This document shows positions 46,907 to 57,398 of a stretch of 64,000 nt of DNA, piece by piece (the first letter of the stretch is position 1; each line of letters starts with the position of its first letter). Position numbers and translations under genes: made by a program. Source of the DNA: Acholoe squamosa (lineage: Eukaryota; Annelida; Polychaeta; Phyllodocida; Polynoidae); the NCBI GenBank assembly GCA_949317995.1, contig OX439051.1, forward strand, positions 46,131,250-46,195,249, in the 5' to 3' direction. The notes beneath the pieces are model-generated. The model did no database searches, was not told where the DNA came from, and saw nothing but the letters and a program-made list of their open reading frames with translations.

Positions 46907-47166
46907 TTTGTAGTAGGTGTATTATACAAACTATTCACAGGCTCGCCATTGTCATACTGCCATAAATGTTATATAGAGCCCATGGATATACTTTCAGTGG
47001 GCCTAAGGATTCTAGGAATGCCTGGAGAGGCCTTAGATAATTAATTTGGTCCGTTTAAAATCAAATCACCCTGTTTATTTGTGCAGTGAGTACCTGAGTC
47101 TGACTTTGCCTGCCACAGATGGAAATGACTGGATATCAAATCCGTTGGCTATTGAGAGAATATCTA

Positions 47167-47628
47167 AACTTATACCACGCTTCTGGCACTTCCGGTGGTT
47201 TTATATGCAGTTTAGCCATGCATTAGTCTGTATATACCACCCATGTGCATTTTTGAAAGTTTTGGTATATACTTTTTCGGAGTCAAGTTGGACTTAGAAT
47301 ATTTTGGGAAATGCTGGCGGACATACAAAGTCAGTCTAGCCATTGTTTCAATGTGAAAAATCGTCCCAACTCGTAGGAGAATTGAACCCCGGCCGCAGTG
47401 CTGGTTGGCGAGGATGTTAGCCATAGTGCCACACTGAACGGTGATGAAAACCCAATGCGAAAATAAATAAGTTCTAACCTGAGGTCCTAGTCCTATGTTT
47501 GCACTCAGTTTTCGTCTTGATTCCAACCTTGACATGTTATAATATTGAAATCCCAAGAAGTGCGCGGCTCGGGTATATACAGAATGCACAGCCCTAGGGC
47601 CCCGATATCCATCATCTATTAGCTTAAT
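47167..47628 (-). mobile_element. SINE-bearing composite element, short copy (minus strand)
   Basis: Read on the minus strand: TTAAGCTAATAGATGATGGA, then TATCGGGGCCCTAGGGCTGT, a linker with ATATTATAACATGTCAAGG, then a tRNA-like head (47371-47440) with A box TGTGGCACTATGG and B box GGGGTTCAATTC. A roughly 200-bp body ends CCGGAAGTGCCAGAAGCGTG before GTATA. The linker, head and body align with 53804-54195. Confidence 0.8.
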
Positions 47629-47629
47629 A

Positions 47630-47912
47630 CAATATGCTTTCTATAAGGTCCATCCAGCCGAGGTCTTAGGGATATGGAGAATCCGGGGATGGACTACCAA
47701 GGTCTAACTCTAACAGTGCATTCTCTGGCAAATACTGATATTATCTCAATTCCTTAGAGTTCAGAGATACAGTATAGGCAGGTTAGAGACTATAGTCTGG
47801 AGAGAATCTCTCTGAGGCAGGGGTCTGTTATACAGATAGGTGGAGATAAGTGGTAAGGCTGATCTGGGATTGAGCTCAAGGTGATTGGGGTGGGGCTTGT
47901 CTGAGGGCATAG
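47630..47912. other. Unique non-coding sequence
   Basis: No supported feature. Confidence 0.5.
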
Positions 47913-47914
47913 AC

Positions 47915-48131
47915 TTAACCCTTTAAGGGTTCATGTATCTCTGTATGAACCGATGCATTGCTGACGTGTCGACTCACCAGAACTGGTCCTTTTGGAATGT
48001 ACCATCCCTCATAGAGGGTCAGCATGATGTATGACTGTAGCCCTGACATGTAGTCCTGCCAGGACTGCATTCCAGCATTCTGATTACCAATGGAGACAAT
48101 ATATGAATACATTATGTGGCCTTAATCGGGT
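47915..48131. mobile_element. Family A MITE with both ends
   Basis: Left TTAACCCTTTAAGGGTTCAT; right ATTATGTGGCCTTAATCGGG. Core GGTCAGCATGATGTATGACT and CAGGACTGCATTCCAGCATT. Confidence 0.85.
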
Positions 48132-48399
48132 GCAGGATCAGACCCGGTATTGGATGAAGGTATGGGATGACAAGAGGAGGGCAGGCTGAGGATAAAGTAG
48201 GCTCTACATGGGCGTAGGGAGATCTTACCTTGCCTCGGGACCATGGATATTGGTGGTATTGAATGTGGTCTAAGGGATAACAAGTATAAACCTAGGATAT
48301 AGCCCTGAGAATAAGACCAAAAGTATGATTCTACCATAGGAAGGGTCCAGGGTTGGAGTATCAAGGACACAAGCTCATCTTTGAAGTTGTTATAATACT

Positions 48400-48580
48400 C
48401 ATCATGTAACATGAATGCAGCCCATTTGAATTTGAGTAGCACATCAGGAATGCAGTCTCGCGTTATTCTGACCCTATGAGGCTGATACAAAGGTGTTGGC
48501 ATGATGCTCAAATGCATTGCTTAGGAGTTCACTCACCAGCATTGTCTTCGCCTATGTGGATGACCAGCTACATGCATCAG
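48400..48580. mobile_element. Family A MITE, partial
   Basis: ACATGAATGCAGCCCA, TTGGCATGATGCTCAAATGC and ACTCACCAGCATTGTC. Termini not visible. Confidence 0.55.
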
Positions 48581-48862
48581 GCGAAGTTAATATCAAATCT
48601 TGAATATAAGATACACGGTGTCGACAAATACATGTAATATAGTTAGTGGAGGGCGATATATCCTACATACAAGGGGGGGGGGCTGTGCTGAGATCTGAAT
48701 GGCAAGAATAACGATATAATGATTATGAAGGGGCTGGAGGAAGGAGTGGCAGGTGGTACAAGGGTAGATCAGTCTGATATATGACTTAGTAGTACTAAAG
48801 AGGTGTAGGAGCCTCTATACATACTGTATAGTGGGCATTGACTCTGGTCTACTCTTTACCGA

Positions 48863-49070
48863 CAGCATGATGCCCCCATATTGATCATGGTGTACTCCTG
48901 TAGTGCTGGTGAGTCTATTTGCCAACAATGCAATGGGAAATCAGGAAAGACCTTTGGGAGTGTACCAACACCATTAGGGATGGCAGGTTACATGGCTGTA
49001 GAATAGACTTTCGAGGGCTGCATTGTTGCGTCATGCCAATGGAATACAATACTGCAGTTAAAGTACATTC
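48863..49070. mobile_element. Family A MITE, diverged
   Basis: ACAGCATGATGCCCCCATAT, GTAGTGCTGGTGAGTCTATT, AGGGCTGCATTGTTGCGTCA; right part CTGCAGTTAAAG. Confidence 0.6.
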
Positions 49071-49076
49071 CTTGGC

Positions 49077-49360
49077 TTAAATACACTGTTGTGCCCTTGA
49101 AGGTCTAGATAGTGTCTGAATAGGAGTTCTTGGGTGAGGGGAGTGCGGTAGGGAGTGAAAAAGGGCCTCTGCATGGTAGAGATAACAGAGATAGTATCTG
49201 ATATGCTGCCACCCCGTATTGTGTCCACTATTGACTGTCAGACAATGCCATAACTCCACACCACACACGGAAAACATGGCCTGCCCTGGTTCCAGAACTA
49301 GGTACGGGTCCTGACGCTGGAGGAGCCACCTTATAAGGGCTTTAATTTGCAAAATATTCC
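49077..49360. other. Unique non-coding sequence
   Basis: No feature supported; the minus-strand frame here has no recognisable domain. Confidence 0.4.
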
Positions 49361-49364
49361 AATG

Positions 49365-49805
49365 AGTTTTTAGGGGCTGCGTAAAGCAATTTGGCCATTT
49401 GGGGACATGACCAGTACATGAATTCAGCCCTGACATGTCTCAAAGACCACATTTTAAGTACGAGATATTGACCATACAGAGTTGAGACACTCTAAAGATT
49501 TTGCATGATGCACCAATACAGTATATGCTAGCAAACAGTCTTGCCAGGACTGCATTGCACTGTAAAAAAAAAAAAGATGTCATCGAAATAATGAAGTTGC
49601 CAGAGATCCTTCGTTATTTTTACATTGTTTTCACAGAGATTCCTTGTACCACCACACTGCCACCTGGAGATTATATATACACTGGCTCCCTGTTGTGTAA
49701 TTATGGTTGTTCATTGTTCAGTTTTTACAAAGACCCCTTGTAGATTCAACAGTTATTTCTTACAGTGTGGTGCATCATGAAGATAAAGGAATAGGAAGTC
49801 ATGAT
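49365..49805. mobile_element. Family A MITE containing a nested family B MITE
   Basis: Core GCATGATGCACCAATACAGT and CTTGCCAGGACTGCATTG, broken at 49558 and resumed as TGGTGCATCATGAAG after 49767. Removing the insert restores the expected core. Confidence 0.8.
49558..49767. mobile_element. Family B MITE nested in family A, complete
   Basis: Ends CACTGTAAAAAAAAAA and AGTTATTTCTTACAGTG. Flanked by TG on both sides (49556-49557, 49768-49769), a 2-bp duplication like the TA seen at other copies. Interior CACTGCCACCTGGAG and GTTGTTCATTGTTCAGTTTT. Confidence 0.9.
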
Positions 49806-49809
49806 ATCA

Positions 49810-52110
49810 TAATATATGGTTCACAGCCCACAAAATGGCGCTGGTTTAGTTTATACCTCGTAATTCAACATTGGTACAAAATGTAGGTATGTATACATGT
49901 AGGGTATGAATGACACTTAGGCAAACTGACATTTTACCCCATGTCACCCATTTTTTTTTTTTAGATTTTAGGATTTCATGTCTCAGATATCAGAGCTGAT
50001 ATTGAAAGACTTACATAACTCTATGCCCCAGTTTTGACCATTCAGTTCAATAGCAGAAAGTGTACACAGCAAAATACCACATTAATGAAGTGAGTATGCA
50101 CGAGTATTTGAGCCATCGACAGCCATTTAGAGCTGCTACTAGACCTTATGTAAGTGAGGCTCACTGGGTGGCGGGTGGGCAATGGGAGATTAGAATATTA
50201 ATCACAAACCCAGAAGTATTCTAAGCACAGTCACAAATGCCACTTAATCAATGATTACGCCGTGTGTGGCCTTATATGACGTAGCAGTGACGCTATATGA
50301 CGCCATGACGCTCTGTGACGTTATTCTGACGTAGTCCATTGTGAACAGGAAACATACGAGAATTTACCGGAAGTTGTTATTCTACTTCTGCGCATATAGT
50401 CTTGTAGTACAGATCTGAAGTGCTGACTCCTTTACATTCATTGTGCGGAGCATTAGCCATAAAGAAAATCCCACTTTAAGTTAAAACATTATTCCTTAAT
50501 TGATTTTTCTAAAAGTAATTTGATGTCACCGAGTCTGCCTCGGCGTTCTTCACAGTTGGATTTTTCAATAAGAACACAGAATTAAATCATGTTTTAAGTT
50601 ATTCTTACCTGCACTCAAGGTGGAAACACCTTTAGGTTATTTGAAGAGGAAGGACATGTTCACCCACCTGCAAAATAAAACGGTTAATTTTACAAGACAA
50701 TGAGAATTTCTCTTTCAATTTCCCTTTCAATTTCATCCAAAGACAAGTTATTTCTTATGTAGCACTGTACTCATAAGTCTCATAAGAAGTGCTTTATTCT
50801 GGCCTTCAAGATTATAAGTTAAATTTTATAGTACCCAACCTGACGGCGTATACAGTACAATTCGGTATTCCGCACAAAATATGGTCATCATATGCGCACA
50901 ATGAATAATTGAAAGCTTTTTAGCGTTACTAAGTAGCTCACAATCCCTAAGTGTATGGTCTTAAGTGTTTGAGCCAGGGTCACAGTCTAGGACCACAGAA
51001 TTATGATGTATACTGGAGTACCCTTTAAAGATATAAGACTATGGGGGAATGAACCCTTCTCTGATACAGCAGAGCTATGATGAGTTGTAACCTGTCCACA
51101 GAGCATTAAGTAGGTATTCCAATAAGACCTGTGAAAATATTATAGAGCAATGGAGGAATTTTCCTACAAATTGGAGTTCAGTAATAAACGTTTTGGTTTG
51201 TAGTAGCCAAATTGGTCCCAGATACAATCTACAAGATTGGATATCTCAATTGTAGTACTGGAATTATTACTTTAATGAATAAGAGAGTCTTGAGGGTGTA
51301 CAGTTGACTGAAGATGGTGTTTATTAACGGTGATACACCCTGGAGTCCAAGTGTGTCTTAACACATGTGTTACATGCTTTTATCATGTAACGCAAATGTG
51401 CAGGACTACACTCTGACCCAGGTAATTAGCATATTGTACAGTGATTGGTTATAGAAAGGAGTTTGTGAAAAAGGAATCAAGGGGATTCTTGACTAACACA
51501 GACTTATCGGCTTGCAACAGACAGGTAGTCTGATGGCTCCTCATTTCTCCAACATCAGAGATGATCAGCATTCATTGAATCAGTACTTAACTGTCCCCAC
51601 CACCTGTACACTAACACTATGTGTAAGTATCTTATATCTATAAGACACACCCATTCCAGCCTCCTCCATCCATGGGTAGTGATGGAGTTTGGCAGCAGAC
51701 ACCTCTGATGGATCAATGAGCGCCTGACGGGACAGCTGAGATAAAACCTGAGTTACTCCCTGAGGGCACCCGGCCACACAAGGAGCAGCTCACCCATCAG
51801 CAGCTTGTCTGGGCTGGGTGTGGACCACTAAATTTGACATAGTGACAAGGACATTTCTTAAAATCGACATATAACATGGGCTTTAGCACCATGAGGTGAA
51901 AAGTTAGTGACATGACACAGGTCCTTTCTCAAATTCGACATGAGACATGTGAGGTGACAAAGGACATGGGGATTTAAGTGAAATGTGACTTGAGCATTTC
52001 TTAAAAATCGACATGTGATATGTGGGACCCCCCCCCCCCATCCACACCCCCTCTGGTTTGCAACTGCTCAATATAGGGCCCGCAGCTTTAATCATTTGAT
52101 CATTTTTTCT
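49810..52110. other. Mostly unique non-coding sequence
   Basis: Holds the TGACG cluster at 50277-50331 and a degenerate repeat of about 60-70 bp at 51849-52025 (CATTTCTTAAAATCGACAT and variants, 3 units). No gene supported. Confidence 0.45.
50277..50331 (+). promoter_or_regulatory. Six phased TGACG half-sites
   Basis: TGACG starts at 50277, 50288, 50298, 50306, 50316 and 50327, all on the plus strand at 8-11-bp intervals, close to one DNA turn. TGACG is the half-site of CREB/ATF. It may also be a decayed 10-bp tandem repeat. Confidence 0.4.
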
Positions 52111-52114
52111 TGGC

Positions 52115-52225
52115 ATGATCTCCGAAGCACTGTGTTGATGCATCATGCAGACTCTCTGGGAGTGTATCAACCCGACAGGTCGGCATGATGCAGAAATGAA
52201 GCTACTATACAATGAGCTGCTCTGA
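52115..52225. mobile_element. Family A MITE, partial
   Basis: CACTGTGTTGATGCATCATG, GGGAGTGTATCAACCC, GGTCGGCATGATGCAGAAAT. Confidence 0.6.
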
Positions 52226-52295
52226 CACCAGCTGATGCAGTTACTCTGTCTGGATAGGAGCTGCTCAAAATGGTTCCATCAGCTGTTCTCACCAT

Positions 52296-52525
52296 TTAAC
52301 CCTTGATCCTTTGATGCTGTGATGTCCCTACATTTAGAGTGCTCGAGAGTAGACTCACCAGCAGCACTATATTGGTGCATCATGTGAACCCTTCAGGAGG
52401 GTATAAACCTTCCAGGATAGGCATGGTGCATGACTGAAGAGACATTACAGTCTCTGTCTGGGCTGGAGCTGCTAAATATAAAGAAGCAGCCTTTATTAGG
52501 AGCTTAACCATTTGTAATTCTTTTA
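52296..52525. mobile_element. Family A MITE, diverged
   Basis: Left TTTAACCCTTGATCCTTTGA; core GTAGACTCACCAGCAGCACT, ATTGGTGCATCATGTGAACC; right part CTTTTAAGGGTCACAC. Confidence 0.65.
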
Positions 52526-52527
52526 AG

Positions 52528-52755
52528 GGTCACACAAAGCCGCTGGGTTAATATTCCCTTGTTGTTGACACAGTGCTGCTGAGGGTCTGAGTCGGGTGCA
52601 TAGATATTCCCCTGATGGTAAATCACCAGTTCTGCATTTATGAATGCATCATGCGGGCTTCACAAGTTTGATATGAACTATTGAAAGGTCGGCATTTTGC
52701 CTGAATACAGCGCTGGTGATTTGATTCACAAGCGCTGTATTCAAGGGTTTATAAA
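52528..52755. mobile_element. Family A-related fragment
   Basis: AGTTCTGCATTTATGAATGC, ATCATGCGGGCTT, GGTCGGCATTTTGCCTGAAT and ATTCACAAGCGCTGTATTCA. Ends not visible. Confidence 0.5.
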
Positions 52756-52759
52756 AGTG

Positions 52760-53155
52760 TGGTAGGAAACATCAGTTTTAACGCCATGTCTCATCATCGA
52801 GAAAGGGAGAATGGCATATTACCCAGGCTTTTTATCGTAGCTCAATTGAGACAATCCTGTTAGGATATGACTCTCTTGGCTCCATTTAAGACTGGGGTTT
52901 GGAACTAGCAATTTACCTTTTGTACATCCATAGAAGATTCCATCAGAATCGACTGAAGTACGGGGGTGGGCATTAACAAAAGAAACAGATTCATAGAACA
53001 TTTTCCCCGTACATAGTGTCTTCAATTTCGTCTGCACCCGACACTAACGATCAACCAAACCCACAAAGAAATGAACTGATCCACGTGAGAACATGAGAAG
53101 AAGCAACCTCACTGGTTTTTATACCTGGAGTAAAACACAGATTTGTGCTTGTATC
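52760..53155. other. Unique non-coding sequence
   Basis: No supported feature. Confidence 0.5.
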
Positions 53156-53170
53156 CTTATGCACATGTCA

Positions 53171-53303
53171 TTAAGCTAATAGATGATGCATATCGGGGCC
53201 CTAGGGCTGTATATGCTGTATATACCTGAGCCGCGGAGCGGCGAGGGTATATACAGCATATACAGCCCGTGGGGCCCCGATATGCATCACCTAATAGGTT
53301 TAT
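53171..53303. repeat. 133-bp palindrome
   Basis: The left arm (53171-53225) with GATGCATATCGGGGCCC and GCTGTATATACC pairs with the right arm (53248-53303) reading GGTATATACAGC and GGGCCCCGATATGCATC. The short centre is GC-rich (GAGCCGCGGAGCGGCGAG). Confidence 0.9.
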
Positions 53304-53430
53304 ACCACCATTTCCTCCATTTTGTATCAATTTCTTACCTGAAATCCAAAGAATATAGCCAGGCGAAGACATTTTGTAAGTGCTAGCGACACGGCCCGTG
53401 GCTGCCCTGCGCGAAGCCATTGTTTTTGTT

Positions 53431-53890
53431 CTGGCCGGGAGAGGTACCGCTGTGTATACAGTCACTTTTCGTATGGAATCCAACCATGACAAGTTTTCAA
53501 ATTAAAACATATACATCCTTAGATAGTCTAGATGATCCCTCCATGTGTATTATGTCCAATATATTCAAAATAAAGGAGAATCCATTGATTTTCCCATCGT
53601 AAGCGAGTCGCGGTCTGCCATTCCCACCCGCCTCCTTGTTCGGCGAAAGTGTGTCAGTGGCCCGGATGTGGATATAGGTCATCCGCTCGTCGTGCAAGGA
53701 AGACGCCGAAAATTTCGGACCGTGTTGGAAAATCAATGGATTCTTATTTATATTGAAGAAAATGGAGACAATTAGCACGCATTCCTCGTCTATGGATCGA
53801 ATACTTCTTGGGATTTTAATATTATAACATGTCATGGTTGGATTCCATACGAAAAGTGAGTGTGAACATTCGGTACCTCTCCGGTCAAGC
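53431..53890. repeat. Nested long inverted repeats (about 60-bp and 30-bp arms)
   Basis: Outer arms 53431-53495 and 53829-53890 share GGTACC, ACTTTTCGTATGGAATCCAA and CATGAC. Inner arms 53567-53598 and 53727-53758 share GAATCCATTGATTTTCC. The spacer is CpG-rich (53600-53720). Confidence 0.85.
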
Positions 53891-53918
53891 TCTTATTTAT
53901 ATTCGCATTTGATTTCAT

Positions 53919-54195
53919 CACCGTTCAGTGTGGCGCAATGGCTAAGGCCTTCGCCTACCACCACTGCGGGCGGGGTTCAATCCTGATACGAGTTTGGACG
54001 ATTTTTCACATTGAAACAATGGCGAGGCTAAATTTCTATGTCCGCCAGCGTCTCCAAAAATATTCTAAGTCCAACTTGACACCGAAAAAGTATATACCAA
54101 AAATTTCAAAAATGCACATGGGTGGTATATGCAGAATAATGCACGGCTAAACTGCATATAAACCCACCGGAAGTGCCGAAATCGTGGTATAATGC
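53919..54195 (+). mobile_element. tRNA-derived SINE unit
   Basis: A box TGTGGCGCAATGGCTAAGG (about 53928) and B box GGGGTTCAATCC (about 53976) at tRNA-like spacing. The body ACGATTTTTCACATTGAAAC...CCGGAAGTGCC is shared with the minus-strand copy at 47.2-47.4 kb. No poly-A tail; it ends GTGGTATA. Confidence 0.7.
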
Positions 54196-54310
54196 CCAAG
54201 GTCATAGGTCTAGGTCACAAATGTGTAGGTCAGCATAGTAACAGGTCAGACAGCCACCTTATGGCATGGAGTGAGTTGACCTGAGTAGAACGTGTTGTCA
54301 TGGTGATGAC

Positions 54311-54311
<1 letters not shown>

Positions 54312-54349
<38 letters not shown>
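54312..54349. repeat. (AT)n microsatellite
   Basis: About 18 AT repeats ending exactly at the start of the TACCGTA element that follows. Confidence 0.95.
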
Positions 54350-54351
<2 letters not shown>

Positions 54352-54545
54352 GTACCGTCGTGTTTAAGCGCCCAGACGCTCATAGATTTGGAGGGGGCAT
54401 TACCCCCGGCCCTCATACAAAACAGGCGCTTATTCAAGATCTAGTTTTCAGTGGTTAAGAGATATTTCAACTCCCCCTTACCCCCGGCGCTTATACAAGA
54501 CCGGCGCTCATTCAAATCCCAGCGCTTAAACACGACGATACGGTA
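54348..54545. mobile_element. TACCGTA-type MITE (198 bp)
   Basis: Ends TACCGTACCGTCGTGTTTAA and, in reverse complement, TACCGTATCGTCGTGTTTAA, both followed by GCGC. The interior repeats GGCGCTTATACAA/GGCGCTTATTCAA-like words in both arms. Confidence 0.9.
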
Positions 54546-54589
54546 GTGATGGAGCAGCTCAGGGGTATGCTCACAGAACCATCTTTGGA

Positions 54590-54712
54590 CTAACCCTTGA
54601 GATGTTGCATGATGCCTCACGGTTTCTGTTCAAGTGTCGCCATGGTGCACTAGTTAACTTGGCGTACAGATAAGTGCTCTCATGTTGCAGCTTTACAGCG
54701 TGGTGCACACCT
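54590..54712. mobile_element. Family A MITE, left part
   Basis: CTAACCCTTGAGATGTTGCA, TGATGCCTCACGG, CATGGTGCACTAGTTAACTT. Confidence 0.5.
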
Positions 54713-54799
54713 AAAGATCACTGGATGGAGGGAATTTTCTAGCGGGTTGAAAATAGATATCGCTACCTGCCTATAGGATGTATAGGATTTTGGTACTTG

Positions 54800-54953
54800 A
54801 AAATGAAAATCCCTAAAATCATGTGGTCTAGGGGGAGCACAAGTGGGTTTTCGGGCCACGTTTCCTATAGTTAAGAGTCATAGTCTGGCCCAATTTCAGG
54901 GGGTCTAAGGGGGCACGTGTCCCCTAGGCTGCCCCTGGATACGCCCCTGGTTA
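54800..54953. mobile_element. hAT-type fragment (right end)
   Basis: Ends CTGGATACGCCCCTG, a hAT-like terminus. Interior ATAGTTAAGAGTCATAGTCT and TTTCAGGGGGTCTAAGGGGG align with the 128-bp insertion at 15836-15963. Confidence 0.5.
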
Positions 54954-54956
54954 TTG

Positions 54957-55131
54957 GCAAGTCTTACTCTATTTACCAGCACTGTATCAACTGATGCATC
55001 ATGCCGACCCTCTGGGATTACAAGAATCACACCTGTAGGGTCAGCATGAATACTGCGTGGCCGCATTAATGCAGCTTTACGACTAATGGACCTGATACAT
55101 TGACACACTATACAGCCCTTAAATGGTTGCT
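54957..55131. mobile_element. Family A MITE, right part
   Basis: TTTACCAGCACTGTATCAAC, TGATGCATCATGCCGACCCT; right end ACAGCCCTTAAATGGTTG. Confidence 0.65.
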
Positions 55132-55134
55132 TTG

Positions 55135-55875
55135 CTTTATTGCCGTACACCCCATCATTCATACACCTACACACCTCGCAGGCGTGTGAGGAGTGCCATG
55201 TCTCTCCTTTGTAGCTAGTTATGGATTGCTGTAGGCTTTTTGTATTCTTGTTGAAATGATTGAAAACCTGTTTTTGGAGAGTCTGCAGACCCCAGTTGTA
55301 GGCAGAGCTGTATGAGACCTTTTAGCAGCGATTAAAGCATGCATGTTGTACTATTGTGTCGAAATCTTAAGGAAGACCTTTCCAACCCGAAGAATTCTTT
55401 ATCAGCAGCACTAAAATACATGCAAATAGAAATTTGGGACCATGAAAGTGTGTTTCTAATAATCAACCCTTGCATTGATAGTTTTACATGAGACACGATT
55501 TCATCATAATTCTCCTCAAATTGCTGTCTGATAGAAGTGTTTGCACTGTCTATAAATGAGCCATTTAACAAGCGTCGGTTCACAGCCAAGTGAGAAAATA
55601 TTGTCGCTTACAACTGAAAGCACCCATTTATTGAAAGGGAATGAGGTCTCGAGTCAGATGAATTCGCAATTGAGGAAGCCGTAGAAAACCACTTCAATGG
55701 CTGGAATCAAAACATAGTGCCACTCTGAGTGACAAGTCTAGGATTTACGAATGCAGCCAAGGATCAGGAGGCACAATGGCTGCTTCCGAATGTCTGCAAA
55801 GGTAAGAGATACAGGAGGTGTGAATGCCTCCATCAACCACCCACCCTGCTGTGTCCTGCCTCCTACCCTCCTCCA
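55135..55875. other. Unique non-coding sequence
   Basis: No supported feature. Confidence 0.5.
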
Positions 55876-55879
55876 GGGT

Positions 55880-56126
55880 CTAACCCTTTAAGGATCAAAT
55901 AGTGCTTTAAGGCATTGCATTCCTTGGTTTACATGATGCTTAAATATACAGACTTACCTGTGCTGCATTCCTGCATCATGACAAACACTTGGGGTTTGAT
56001 ATGTGGAGGGTCAGCATGATGCAGCAATGCAGTGCTAGCAAGACTCAGCAGCACTGCATTGGTGCATCATGCCAACTGAAACACAGAAGCCTTGAATTGA
56101 GGCATAATGTGGCCCAAAAAGGTAAC
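55880..56126. mobile_element. Family A MITE, reference-quality copy (247 bp)
   Basis: Left CTAACCCTTTAAGGATCAAA then TAGTGCTTTAAGGCATTGCA; right GGCATAATGTGGCCC, AAAAAGGTAAC. Between lie two hairpin cores: ACCTGTGCTGCATTCCTGCA and CAGCACTGCATTGGTGCATC. Confidence 0.85.
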
Positions 56127-56129
56127 AGC

Positions 56130-56428
56130 CATCTCCCAAAACATACTACGTGGGGAGTGCTATGTATCAATCCACCAAAAGCTCTGCTGGGAGAGTGGGT
56201 GAATGGGCCTTACATCCGGGCAGTTGAGACAAGATCCATTAGGACCCGGATGGCGCTGGCAGGCGTGGAGGACATTGTAAGGGGAGACTGGGTACCAGCC
56301 ATTGTCTGATGGTGGCTGGGGGGAGGGGGTTATCTATGGAAAGTAAAGGATACCTCCCCTCCTTATACCTCCCCACCCAACTGCCATTCCCTCCTCACCA
56401 ATTCCGCCAGATAGCCGCTCAATGCTGG
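56130..56428. other. Unique non-coding sequence
   Basis: GG- and CC-rich patches; nothing that I can support. Confidence 0.4.
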
Positions 56429-56430
56429 GC

Positions 56431-56680
56431 TAATCCTTCAAAGACCACATAGCACTTTTATGCATGATTCACCTGTGTTGCGATAATGTATCAATGCATC
56501 CCTGGCGAGTAACATAACAATGCTGCGCTCATGGCAACTAAAGGGTTGATGCCATCTCAAGGGGTCAGAATGATGCACGAATGCAGTGCTGAAGAGTAGA
56601 CTCACCAGCACTGCATTGGTGAAGCATGCATGGTGACAAAAGAATACAACAATTACATTATGCGCCGCTGGAAGGGTTAA
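56431..56680. mobile_element. Family A MITE, reference-quality copy (250 bp)
   Basis: Left CTAATCCTTCAAAGACCACA; right TTATGCGCCGCTGGAAGGGT then TAA. Core GGTCAGAATGATGCACGAAT, GACTCACCAGCACTGCATTG. Confidence 0.85.
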
Positions 56681-56684
56681 GCTC

Positions 56685-57395
56685 TACTCTATAGTGACAG
56701 ACGGAGCCACATACTGCCTTGTTTACACAAGGTATATGTGTGCAGGCAATGGCGGATTAATGAAAACAACGAGTGAATGACATTTTACCTTTTAACTGAT
56801 GTATAATTACTAGTATCTGCCTGCCATCTTATATATCAGCAAGGTACTGAATGCCACAGTGGCACAGTAGTATGGGCAAATGATTTCTTAAATATGCATG
56901 GACCTTCTAATGAAATGGAAATAGAATTTTACACATATGCCACACTATATGAAACAACTAGAAAGGGATTTGAGGAGTAATAAAACTGGAATTATAGAAT
57001 ATGAGTAACTTCTAATTGAAGTGTCTGAGTGTGACGTGGATGGACATGAGGTCTTAATAGAGTCATACTCATGATTTAAATAAGTACTACCCTGTATCCC
57101 TTTCTATCAATATAATTATCTTGGTTTATAACAGCCCCCCCCCTTTCCCATCCCCAACATACAGTTAGTAGTCTGTCCTACAAAGCTTTCTGGATATACA
57201 TTTAACTGCACCCATCCTCCTAAAATGTAGATGTCCCTTCCCTCTACACCACAGGCCACAAGACATATACCTACACTTATATAGGCACCAACCACCTCCC
57301 TATTGTCCTCCCGAGCCTCCCACCTCAAACCTTCCTCCTCCTGATATTGCTTTTATTGACAGTTTCTATACTGTGGGATGCCCTCCAGGACTTAC
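56685..57395. other. Unique non-coding sequence
   Basis: A C-run near 57137 and a CT-rich stretch (57225-57345). No gene supported. Confidence 0.4.
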
Positions 57396-57398
57396 CAC

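Larger units (their letters stand above)
53161..54195 (+). mobile_element. SINE-bearing composite element, long copy with foldback interior
   Basis: Same outer parts as the copy at 47167-47628 but in opposite orientation. The left part is TTAAGCTAATAGATGATGCA; the right part is the tRNA-like head and a body ending GAAGTGCCGAAATCGTGG then TATA. Between 53239 and 53803 lies about 565 bp absent from the short copy, containing three nested inverted repeats. TTATACCACCATTTC (53296) echoes the reverse complement of the right end, so the interior may hold part of another copy. Confidence 0.75.
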
